Part shown: one piece after another, positions 1 to 5,986 of the stretch
Layout of the letters: every line of letters begins with the position of its first letter
How positions within the stretch are numbered: the first letter of the stretch is position 1
NCBI GenBank assembly: GCA_030621945.1
Contig: JAUXGS010000019.1
Span: forward strand, 1-10,281
DNA length: 10,281 bases
Origin: Methanosarcinales archaeon
GTDB lineage: Archaea; Halobacteriota; Syntropharchaeia; Alkanophagales; Methanospirareceae
Direction: 5' to 3'
Position numbers and translations under genes: made by a program
Notes under the pieces: model-generated
Databases searched by the model: none
The model's input: the letters and a program-made list of their open reading frames with translations, nothing else
What the model was told of the DNA's origin: nothing

Positions 1-1011
1 AATCTGATATGGCTTGAAGGGCAAGACTGCGCTGGTTGTACAATCTCTATTAAGCAGGCAAGCAACCCCACGCTTATTGACGTCGTAACAGGAGCGATTC
101 CAGGGCTTGGCGGGTTAAAAGTCGTGTACCATCCAACCTTGATGTTCGAATGGGGAGAAGAGGCAGCGAAGGTACTCATTGACGCCATGGACGGGAAGTA
201 TGATCCGTTCGTATTGATTCTCGAGGGTGCAATCCCTGATGAGGCAAAGGCAGGAGAAGGCGTTTTCTGTGGCATCGCCGACTATGAGGAGAAACTTCTC
301 ACGCTCAGCGAAGTCATTGACAGTTTATCGAAGAGGTGCGCCGCCGCTGTCGCTATTGGGACATGCGCTTCTTATGGTGGGATCCCCCACGGGAATCCGA
401 ATCCAACGGGAGCGAAGGGGCTTCTGGACTACTTAGGAAAAGATTGGACTGGTGGCTTAGGGCTTCCGGTCATCTGTATACCTGGTTGCCCGCCCAGACC
501 TGATAATATAGTTCAGGTCTTAGGTCAAGCTGTGCTTGCTGCAAGAGGATTAGCACCACTTCCGGAGCTTGACGAGTGGCACCGACCTGTGGCCCTCTAT
601 GGTTACACAATGCACGAACTCTGTCCGATATGTGGATTCTATGCGGAGGGCACGGATGCTCATGGCTTTGGAGAGACTGGTTGTCTCGGTGCACTTGGGT
701 GTAAGGGTATCATCTCACACTGCAATAATACAACGTGGGTAGATGGTTACGGAGGCTGTACAGGAACAGGGGCCCCCTGTTTTGGCTGTACGGAACCGGA
801 GTTCCCGGACCCACCGACTTCACCGTTCTTCGCGAAAGCGCCTGCGATGCCTTTCATCATTGAGAATATCACGGGCATGATAGCACATGCGGAGATGGGA
901 TTCGAGCGGTTTAAACCAATCATTGAGTCGCTTCTGCCGCAGATACCGGAGTTCATTGAAGAGTTAGATAAGCAGATGGAAGAAGAGAAAGACAAGGGGA
1001 GGAAGATATAA
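1..1011 (+). CDS. [NiFe]-hydrogenase small subunit, 5' truncated by the window edge
   Basis: Electron-transfer subunit of a [NiFe]-hydrogenase; it carries electrons between the large-subunit active site and a partner through three FeS clusters. The frame is open from base 1, so the first ATG-like starts inside are not the true start; the N-terminus and any Tat signal lie outside. The visible protein starts with WLEGQDCAGC, the proximal-cluster CxxC (Cys codons at 28 and 37). The other proximal Cys are in GTCASYGG (364) and PGCPP (487). The distal ligands are H-x2-C in MHELCP and the C-x5-C of CLGALGC. The medial Cys codons are at 721, 757, 778 and 787. The Cys at 757 sits seven residues before the PC Cys, where many group 1 enzymes have Pro, which predicts a [4Fe-4S] medial cluster. 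There are no extra Cys of the O2-tolerant six-Cys type. The C-terminus is charged and helical with no membrane anchor. The sequence resembles group 1 enzymes; I do not assign a subgroup. Confidence 0.94.
   Translation, partial: NLIWLEGQDCAGCTISIKQASNPTLIDVVTGAIPGLGGLKVVYHPTLMFEWGEEAAKVLIDAMDGKYDPFVLILEGAIPDEAKAGEGVFCGIADYEEKLLTLSEVIDSLSKRCAAAVAIGTCASYGGIPHGNPNPTGAKGLLDYLGKDWTGGLGLPVICIPGCPPRPDNIVQVLGQAVLAARGLAPLPELDEWHRPVALYGYTMHELCPICGFYAEGTDAHGFGETGCLGALGCKGIISHCNNTTWVDGYGGCTGTGAPCFGCTEPEFPDPPTSPFFAKAPAMPFIIENITGMIAHAEMGFERFKPIIESLLPQIPEFIEELDKQMEEEKDKGRKI
996..1003 (+). promoter_or_regulatory. Shine-Dalgarno for the hydrogenase large subunit
   Basis: AGGGGAGG lies inside the last codons of the small-subunit gene and ends nine bases before the ATG at 1013. 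It fixes that start and supports coupled translation of the two subunits. Confidence 0.75.
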
Positions 1012-1012
1012 G

Positions 1013-2818
1013 ATGGGATTTTTAGATAAGCTAAGAGGAGAACCAAAAGAGGAGGCAACGGCAGCCGCGCCTGGAACGGGAAAAGAGCGGGAAATAACAA
1101 TAGAGCCAATAACGCGAATAGAAGGGCATCTTGGCGTTCACGCGAAGTTAGACACCGGTGCTAAAAAGGTCATCGACGCATATGCTTACAGCCCGATGTT
1201 CAGGGGTTTTGAAATAATCCTGGTGGGAAGAGAGCCGTCCGAAGCGGTTATGATTACGCAGCGGGCTTGTGGTGTTTGTCCAGTGCCGCATGGTTTATCA
1301 TCGGTAAACGCCGTTGATCAGGCATACGGAGTATCGCCACCGCCGATGGGCGTACTTCTTAGAGATTTCGTTCATGGTGCTGAGCAGTTATATGATGCTC
1401 AGCTTGGTGTTCTCAACCTTGAAGGTCCGGACTACAGCGAGGTTGCGGTGAAGAAGTTCAATCCTGACTGGTGGGGCGAAGCGGAGAAGACGAAGGCATC
1501 GAGGTCCGATGTTCACGGCTTTGCTACAATAGCGGATATAATGACCGCACTTAACCCTCTGGCTGGCGAGCTTTATCTCAGGTCTCTTTTAGTGCAAAAG
1601 GCTGCGCACAATATGGCGGCGATATTCGGTGCAAAGCACCCGCACGTTCATACCTTTGTTCCCGGCGGAATCGCGAAGATAAACCTCTCGGCATCAGACA
1701 TTGAATCATATCTGACGCTGCTCATGCGTAACGTTGCCTTTGCGAAGGAGCTGGTTACATCTACGGACGATCTCCTGAATTTCGTGCTTGCACAGGGCTA
1801 TGCGGATGTAGGAGCAAGAGAGATCAATCTCTGCTCTGTGGGTAGTTACAACGATCCTGAAGCGTATTCAGAGAATTACGAGGATATGACCGATTGGGGT
1901 CGTAAGCGTTTAGTGTCTCCAGGAGTTATTTTAAATGGCGAACTTGTCACAACGGACCTCGTGGAGTTCAATGCTGGAGTGCGAGAATTCATCGGTAGAG
2001 GCTGGTATTCGAGCGAGTGGGAGCAAGAGGTCAAAACAGACCCGGCAGGAAATGAGATTGCGTACGAGCATCCGTGGAACAAACGCACGATTCCAGAGCC
2101 GGGCGAGTACGGCAAATGGGGTTCCAAGTATACTTGGGTTACGTCGCCACGGTGGAATAACTGGAAGGGCGATGGCAAGAACCACGTCCTAGAACTCGGT
2201 CCGCTTGCGCGGATGTGGGCGACAGCGAAGGCTGGCCTTGTGCCTGCGTCCACGGGATCGAGCCTCAAGTTCGAACTGCCGGCGGCCGTTATACCGGGAT
2301 TCAAGTATGCGGATAAGATGGAGTTCGAGTGGAAGGTCCCTGCGAAGCCAAATGCAGTAGAACGAGTCAGAGCACGGGCATATTATCATGCCTATTCCGC
2401 ATATTGCGTGTCAAGTCTGGTAATGCAAGCTTTGGAATTCATGAAGGCGGGTAAGACGAAAGTTTGGACTCCATACGAGAAGCCAAAGGAAGGTATCGGC
2501 TTTGGTGCAGTTGAAGCTATGCGTGGCTCGTGCTTGCACTGGTGCGTCATGAAGGATGGTGTCATTCACAACTACCAATACCAGGCACCAACGACGTGGA
2601 ACGCATCAGGCAGAGACCCTGAAGAAAAGCCGGGACCATACGAAGAGGCGCTTATTCAATCGCCGATCACTGAAGCTGGAGATCCCGCAGCGTGGAAAGG
2701 CGTCGATATCGTCAGGACGATAAGAAGCTTCGATCCGTGTATGGGATGTGCAGTCGCAGTGCATATAGGTGACCGAATAGTAAAACGCGAGCTGCTACCG
2801 TACGCTACGCCAGAGTAA
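1013..2818 (+). CDS. [NiFe]-hydrogenase large (catalytic) subunit
   Basis: Catalytic subunit holding the Ni-Fe(CN)2CO site for H2 oxidation or formation; 601 residues, normal for the family. The N-terminal signature ITRIEGHL is at residues 34-40. The first metal-binding motif RACGVCPVPH supplies Cys86 and Cys89, with His93. The block EAMRGSCLHW contains the conserved active-site Arg. The C-terminal motif is DPCMGCAVAVH, with Cys576 and Cys579. In the usual DPCxxCxxH the His, after which the maturation protease cuts, is three residues past the last Cys. Here that place is Ala582 and the His is at 584, as if the AV pair had been doubled. A 17-residue tail follows, the expected kind of removable peptide. 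The ATG lies one base after the small-subunit stop, behind a strong Shine-Dalgarno at 996-1003, so the two are co-translated from one operon. No cytochrome b or other partner gene follows. Confidence 0.96.
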   Translation: MGFLDKLRGEPKEEATAAAPGTGKEREITIEPITRIEGHLGVHAKLDTGAKKVIDAYAYSPMFRGFEIILVGREPSEAVMITQRACGVCPVPHGLSSVNAVDQAYGVSPPPMGVLLRDFVHGAEQLYDAQLGVLNLEGPDYSEVAVKKFNPDWWGEAEKTKASRSDVHGFATIADIMTALNPLAGELYLRSLLVQKAAHNMAAIFGAKHPHVHTFVPGGIAKINLSASDIESYLTLLMRNVAFAKELVTSTDDLLNFVLAQGYADVGAREINLCSVGSYNDPEAYSENYEDMTDWGRKRLVSPGVILNGELVTTDLVEFNAGVREFIGRGWYSSEWEQEVKTDPAGNEIAYEHPWNKRTIPEPGEYGKWGSKYTWVTSPRWNNWKGDGKNHVLELGPLARMWATAKAGLVPASTGSSLKFELPAAVIPGFKYADKMEFEWKVPAKPNAVERVRARAYYHAYSAYCVSSLVMQALEFMKAGKTKVWTPYEKPKEGIGFGAVEAMRGSCLHWCVMKDGVIHNYQYQAPTTWNASGRDPEEKPGPYEEALIQSPITEAGDPAAWKGVDIVRTIRSFDPCMGCAVAVHIGDRIVKRELLPYATPE

Positions 2819-2930
2819 GTATCTAACCAGTCAAAGATAAACGCAAATACAATGCTATAGGAAGGAGGGTACCGCCGCCAGTCGTTGAGATGAGCGTGGT
2901 ACTCTTCTAACCCTGTTTTGCATGCGGATA

Positions 2931-2972
2931 CGGAAGGTGAAGGGGAGCCTTCGCCTCTTCCGCTTTTATTTC
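2931..2972 (+). terminator. Hairpin plus T-rich run downstream of the hydrogenase genes
   Basis: CGGAAGGTGAAGG (2931-2943) can pair with 2948-2962 to form a 13-bp stem (one G-T pair, a two-base bulge) closed by a four-base loop GGAG. CTTTTATTTC follows directly. It is about 110 bases past the large-subunit stop and would suit transcript termination on the plus strand. Archaeal termination depends mostly on T-tracts, so the role of the hairpin is inferred. Its 3' arm and T-run lie within the decayed protease fragment. Confidence 0.45.
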
Positions 2973-2998
2973 TATACGGTAGATTATTCTGAGCTTTT
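2948..2998 (-). pseudogene. Decayed fragment of a second hydrogenase maturation protease gene
   Basis: This stretch aligns without gaps to 3378-3428 inside the intact protease gene, in the same orientation and 430 bases away: 40 of 51 positions are identical and all 11 differences are transitions. Read in the protease frame it gives KLRIIYRIEIKAEE against KLGTIYRTEIKAEE. A stop codon and unrelated sequence lie on its 5' side, and a change of offset (430 to 414) breaks the frame on its 3' side. Weaker similarity may continue to about 2863: an 11-base stretch matching the LEE-coding part (2902-2912), with a PP pair the same 11 residues further on, as in the intact protein. It cannot encode a working enzyme. 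Chance is unlikely for the core; the outer limits are uncertain. Confidence 0.6.
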
Positions 2999-3121
2999 AT
3001 CATACTTCGGGAACGCTTCCTGTTTCATGGATGGACGGTTCTAAAAATCCCACGCTTGAAGGTTTTAAACTCTCTTTAATCCCTCCCGGTCGAACTTAAT
3101 GAGGGTTTGTTTGCTATTCTA

Positions 3122-3143
3122 AGGAAGCTTCGATTCGTGCGTG
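3122..3143 (+). repeat. Decayed copy of the large-subunit C-terminal motif DNA
   Basis: The 22 bases match 2722-2743 in the large-subunit gene at 18 positions with no gap; all four differences are transitions. Translated in the corresponding frame it reads GSFDSCV against RSFDPCM. It ends two bases before the 3' end of the protease gene. Short enough that chance cannot be excluded alone, but it is collinear with the protease fragment copy. Confidence 0.4.
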
Positions 3144-3144
3144 C

Positions 3145-3630
3145 TCAGGTTGAGCGGTCCTGCTGTAATTCGTCCAGAATGATTTCGACCGCGCTATGGA
3201 TCGCAGTTGCGACTTCCGGGCTCATTTCTTCACCCAGTTGGGCGTCCTGAACTTCGCAACCAATAACGACATTTGTGGGTGGAAGCGTGCCGATGGTCTT
3301 AGCGAAGCTAAGGAGCTCCTCTAACCGAGCTTCATGGATGCTGAAGTTAAATGGGTTCTCTCCTCCGGGCTTCATCTCTTCCACCTCTTCCGCTTTTATT
3401 TCCGTACGATAGATCGTTCCAAGCTTTCCTCCGGTATTAACTGCGTCAGCAAAGATCACATGATCGTAGTCACTGAGGTCAGGTGCCAGAGTTATGCCAC
3501 ACAGTCCGACATCTCGTGCTTCCACGTTCTCAGGTAGATCTCTCGTCAGTAGTGCTTCGACGACCCGTGGGCCAAAGCCATCGTCACCCATATATTGGTT
3601 CCCTATACCAGCCACAAGAATTTTTGTCAT
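3145..3630 (-). CDS. Hydrogenase maturation protease (HyaD/HybD/HycI family, peptidase M52)
   Basis: Endopeptidase that removes the C-terminal tail of a [NiFe]-hydrogenase large subunit after nickel insertion, closing the active site; cytoplasmic. The protein is 161 residues, the usual size. The N-terminal GIGNQYMGDDGFG carries the first acidic nickel ligand (in GDD, residues 16-17). Asp62 in FADAV and His99 in SIHEARL match the second and third metal-binding residues of E. coli HybD. The gene faces the hydrogenase genes tail to tail across 326 bases, so it is not in their operon but is the likely processing enzyme. The start is supported by a TATA-like box about 31 bases upstream and no Shine-Dalgarno, which suggests a nearly leaderless transcript. 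Fragments of a duplicate copy lie just beyond its 3' end. Confidence 0.93.
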   Translation of the reverse strand: MTKILVAGIGNQYMGDDGFGPRVVEALLTRDLPENVEARDVGLCGITLAPDLSDYDHVIFADAVNTGGKLGTIYRTEIKAEEVEEMKPGGENPFNFSIHEARLEELLSFAKTIGTLPPTNVVIGCEVQDAQLGEEMSPEVATAIHSAVEIILDELQQDRST

Positions 3631-3803
3631 CTTTACAGGGGGAAGGAGCTAAAAGTTTTTTTATACTTCTTTCGTTCAACGACTTTTTCAGGAATAGTAT
3701 GAAACACGAAATTCGATAGAACATGCATTTATTTCAATATCCACAGCGGAAGGGCAAATATCGCTAAATGCGCGTGGAAATGCGGAATATCGAATAAGTT
3801 GCT
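3631..3803. other. Intergenic region between fae-hps and the protease gene
   Basis: 173 bases, A/T-rich. The part next to 3630 carries the protease promoter. The rest would be the 3' untranslated end of the fae-hps transcript on the minus strand; no further gene or RNA structure was recognised. Confidence 0.5.
3658..3674 (-). promoter_or_regulatory. BRE/TATA promoter of the maturation protease
   Basis: On the minus strand CGAAAGAAG precedes TATAAAAA. The box centre is about 31 bases from the ATG, so transcription should begin within a few bases of the start codon. A purine-rich run GGGGGAAGGAGC (3639-3650) between them is on the wrong strand to act as a ribosome binding site for this gene. 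Confidence 0.5.
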
Positions 3804-5015
3804 TCAGAAGTCTGTCATCACCCGGTACTGGTCTATCTCTCCCAACGTCTCTCCTTCCTTCAATCTCGTCAACCGCAAGAATCTCCTGGCCGTGCCTTCC
3901 ACGTCCCGCGCATTTGTTATGCCTCGACCGACGATTAAAATGTCCGCACCGGCTTCTATCGCTTTCGGTGCGTTCTCTTCTTTTACACCGCCTGCAACTG
4001 CGACACGCATCTTCTCACCGCCTATTCGTTTTATCTCTCCTATATTCCCCCATGCATGTTGCGTCCCCAGTTCTTCCGTGTCTATTGCACGATGCAGTTC
4101 CACTACGTCCGGCATCAACCCGCCTACGCTTAACTCACTCAGCAGGTCTATCGGCCTTGCGACATTCAGCATATCTAAGGCGGCGTAAATACCTGTCTTC
4201 TTTGCCTCCTCTATCGCCTTCTCTATCGTTCTGAGAGGTGCTAACCCTGAGATCACCACGGCGTCAGCACCTGAATCCGCAACCATCCGCGCTTCCAAGT
4301 TGCCGGTATCAAGCGTCTTCAAATCGGCAACCACGAACGTCTCGGGCTTTATCTCCTTTATCTTTCCTACTATATCCACGCCGTATCTCTTTATCAATGG
4401 CGTGCCCGCCTCTATAATAAGATGGTCATTTCTCGGCAGCTCCTTCACTACCCGTTCCATCAGCTCCCACTTGGGAATGTCCAGAGCAACCTGCAGATAC
4501 GGTGGGTCCCATAATTTTGTCACTTTCATGCCCAGTGAAGGATGCCTTGATCTGTCCTTCTCATATAATACTTTCTTAATATCCGGGAAACCTTCTATTG
4601 CCCTCTTTATTGCTAACTTTGCCGCGCCGTAGTTGTACCGATAGATTTTATTATAATCCTCAGCATGGGGATGCATGAACACGCTTACGATAATCACATA
4701 ATCCTCCGCCTTGTCTTCCGGTATAACGCCTTCCTCCACGGAATCTGCAACCGCTTTTGCTATAGCACTCTGCGCGGGTCCAAATATCCTCTCCGCTTCC
4801 TTCATGTTTCGCACCGTAACCTTCGGCACAACTAACGTAGAAGGCTTAACCGGGAGATTTGGCCTTAACACCGCAAACAGCGGTGTATGCCCCGCGGACA
4901 TTTGACTTAAAGCGTTCGTGAATGCCACACCTACAGGCCCGTATTTATCCCCGATCATCAAATCAATGTGTGCAACTTCAGATCCTTCCCCTATTAATGC
5001 TTCACCCATATACAT
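3804..5015 (-). CDS. fae-hps: Bifunctional formaldehyde-activating enzyme / 3-hexulose-6-phosphate synthase
   Basis: Fused two-domain enzyme of 403 residues. Residues 1-161 are Fae, which joins formaldehyde to tetrahydromethanopterin to give the methylene form; [16 protein letters not shown] holds the catalytic His (His16). Residues 170-390 are Hps, an orotidine-decarboxylase-like barrel for formaldehyde + ribulose 5-phosphate to or from hexulose 6-phosphate; DLKTLD (231-236), the ELHRAID His308, AGGV (341-344) and VGRGITNA (362-369) mark it. In archaea lacking the oxidative pentose route the fusion is known to make ribulose 5-phosphate from hexulose phosphate while Fae captures the released formaldehyde. 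A GGGGAG nine bases before the ATG supports this start. It lies 50 bases after the marker 6-like gene, probably in one operon. Confidence 0.97.
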   Translation of the reverse strand: MYMGEALIGEGSEVAHIDLMIGDKYGPVGVAFTNALSQMSAGHTPLFAVLRPNLPVKPSTLVVPKVTVRNMKEAERIFGPAQSAIAKAVADSVEEGVIPEDKAEDYVIIVSVFMHPHAEDYNKIYRYNYGAAKLAIKRAIEGFPDIKKVLYEKDRSRHPSLGMKVTKLWDPPYLQVALDIPKWELMERVVKELPRNDHLIIEAGTPLIKRYGVDIVGKIKEIKPETFVVADLKTLDTGNLEARMVADSGADAVVISGLAPLRTIEKAIEEAKKTGIYAALDMLNVARPIDLLSELSVGGLMPDVVELHRAIDTEELGTQHAWGNIGEIKRIGGEKMRVAVAGGVKEENAPKAIEAGADILIVGRGITNARDVEGTARRFLRLTRLKEGETLGEIDQYRVMTDF

Positions 5016-5024
5016 CGTAGTTAA

Positions 5025-5030
5025 CTCCCC
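5025..5030 (-). promoter_or_regulatory. Shine-Dalgarno for fae-hps
   Basis: GGGGAG on the minus strand, nine bases before the ATG at 5015. A ribosome binding site here, in contrast to the leaderless genes nearby, fits an internal operon position after the upstream gene. Confidence 0.65.
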
Positions 5031-5065
5031 ATTATTGTCTGTGCTTAATATAGATAGTAGTTGCT

Positions 5066-5428
5066 TTATATCTTATCCAATGCTTTCCTTACCTTAGGCA
5101 GCAGCTGATATTCAAGCTCTAACTGGTGAAAGCCTGGCCTCGCTCCCCCTTTCCTCGTTGCTCTACATATCCGGTGGTCACCGATTGGAAACCCGCGTGG
5201 TTTTGAAAAGACCCCATTCGGATCCATTTTTCTTACCGCATCCACTATCTCCCGTACTTTCTTCTCCTCGCCTTCCACTAAAGCACCAAAACACGTCTCT
5301 TTTACACTTATGCCTGCGTCTGCCATGCTTGCATCCTCGCTCATCATAGCCAAAATCTTACTCTTCACCTGTCCCGGCGTTATCTCAGAATCCGGTGAGA
5401 TCAAAATTACCCTCGTCTCTATTCCCAT
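5066..5428 (-). CDS. Probable methanogenesis marker protein 6 (DUF2102 family)
   Basis: A 120-residue soluble protein. From memory it matches the methanogenesis marker 6 family, found in methanogens and related archaea and of unknown function. The matching parts are the N-terminal ETRVILISPDSEITP, the central KETCFGALVEGEE, FSKPRGFPIGD and the C-terminal GARPGFHQLELEYQLLP. Conserved Cys46 (TCFG) and the RICRA Cys are possible metal or redox residues; that is a guess. There is no signal peptide or membrane segment. The start is supported by AAAGGGG about six bases before the ATG. It sits 73 bases after tRNA-Ile and 50 bases before fae-hps on the same strand, suggesting shared transcription and a link to C1 metabolism. 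The family name rests on pattern memory, not on a search. Confidence 0.75.
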   Translation of the reverse strand: MGIETRVILISPDSEITPGQVKSKILAMMSEDASMADAGISVKETCFGALVEGEEKKVREIVDAVRKMDPNGVFSKPRGFPIGDHRICRATRKGGARPGFHQLELEYQLLPKVRKALDKI

Positions 5429-5501
5429 CTTTATTCCCCTTTTGTCACCCTTCCATCTACTTTGAACTTGGCGGAGCGATTCTTCTTGCGAAGATATTTC
5501 A

Positions 5502-5576
5502 TGGGCCCGCGGAGATTTGAACTCCAGACCTCTCGGTTATCAGCCGAGCGCTCCAACCGTGCTAAGCTACGAGCCC
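5502..5576 (-). tRNA. tRNA-Ile (anticodon GAU)
   Basis: 75 bases that fold as a full cloverleaf. The acceptor GGGCTCG pairs with CGGGCCC (one T-G pair). The D stem is GCTT/GAGC. The anticodon stem CTCGG/CCGAG closes loop CTGATAA, with anticodon GAT at 5539-5541. The variable region is AGGTC, and the T stem TGGAG/CTCCG holds loop TTCAAAT. The discriminator is A; CCA is not encoded and there is no intron. The GAU anticodon reads AUC and AUU. An A/T-rich promoter lies upstream, shared with the divergent DUF424 gene. Confidence 0.97.
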
Positions 5577-5654
5577 TCTCTCTTATTTATTAAATGTTAT
5601 ACTAACGGAATAATATAACTTTTATCTTTAAGATAACTGTATCATTCTACTGTT
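5577..5654. promoter_or_regulatory. Divergent promoter region: tRNA-Ile (minus) and DUF424 (plus)
   Basis: An A/T-rich stretch of 78 bases. AATAATATAA (5609-5618), read on the minus strand, is centred about 37 bases from the mature tRNA 5' end, suiting a short leader. On the plus strand CTTTTATCTT (around 5620-5627) lies about 31 bases before the GTG of the DUF424 gene, suiting a leaderless transcript. The exact boxes are uncertain. Confidence 0.45.
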
Positions 5655-5963
5655 GTGAGCAAGCAAAAGAAGATATATGTGAAGAAATATGACTCATGCT
5701 CTGGGTTACTGGTAGCAGTATGCGACAAGGATTTGGTAGGGAAAAGTTTTGAAGAGGGAGGTCTTTTTTTAAAGATCAGCGAACGTTTTTATAAAGGTGA
5801 AGAGGCGACAGAAGAAGTAGTAGTGGATTCTTTAAAGCATGCGACAATAGCGAATTTAGTAGGTAGATGGGCGATAAAATGTGCCTTAGACAACGATTTT
5901 ATTGAAGAAGACAGTGTGATTTTCGTTGATGGTGTGCCGCATGCTCAGATGGTAAAATTATGA
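5655..5963 (+). CDS. DUF424 family archaeal protein
   Basis: A 102-residue soluble protein resembling the archaeal DUF424 family, whose function is not established. Recognisable parts are the N-terminal YVKKYDS, LVAVCDKDLVGKSFEEGG, the FYKGEE block, KHATIANLVG, and the C-terminal VIFVDGVPHAQMV, a near-invariant ending of the family. It starts with GTG and has no Shine-Dalgarno; a TATA-like element about 31 bases upstream supports leaderless initiation here. It is transcribed away from tRNA-Ile and ends 23 bases from the convergent DHH gene. I know of no reaction to assign. Confidence 0.8.
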   Translation: MSKQKKIYVKKYDSCSGLLVAVCDKDLVGKSFEEGGLFLKISERFYKGEEATEEVVVDSLKHATIANLVGRWAIKCALDNDFIEEDSVIFVDGVPHAQMVKL

Positions 5964-5986
5964 AAATCAAACATTGCAAAGAGTGG

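Larger units (their letters stand above)
2819..3144. other. Gene-free stretch between the hydrogenase and its convergent protease
   Basis: These 326 bases hold no credible complete gene. An open frame on the minus strand (2656-3003) runs antisense to the end of the large-subunit gene and is not a real gene as a whole. Contents are the decayed protease fragment, the hairpin with T-run, a second weak inverted repeat (CCCTC at 3081-3085 with GAGGG at 3101-3105), and at 3122-3143 a decayed copy of the DNA coding for the large subunit's SFDPCM motif. The order of pieces mirrors that of the intact genes, suggesting a tandem duplication that has since decayed. Confidence 0.6.

Noticed and set aside
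28..381. O2-tolerant six-Cys proximal cluster in the small subunit
   Set aside because: The extra Cys positions are Gly in CAGC and in CASYGG, so the ordinary four-Cys cluster is present.
124..1011. Taking the GTG at 124 as the start of the hydrogenase small subunit
   Set aside because: The frame is open back to base 1 and encodes the WLEGQDCAGC cluster motif, so the gene is cut by the window edge.
2656..3003. A 115-residue open frame on the minus strand
   Set aside because: It runs antisense to the large-subunit C-terminus and out of frame with the best protease match; only fragments of a dead gene are supported here.
3081..3105. Inverted repeat CCCTC/GAGGG with a 15-base loop
   Set aside because: The stem is only five certain pairs and no T-run follows on either strand; too weak for a separate terminator call.
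3799..4188. Plus-strand open frames across fae-hps, and similar ones across the DHH, protease and glycosyltransferase genes
   Set aside because: They are antisense shadows with low-complexity Ser/Leu/Pro-rich translations and no ribosome binding site or family match.
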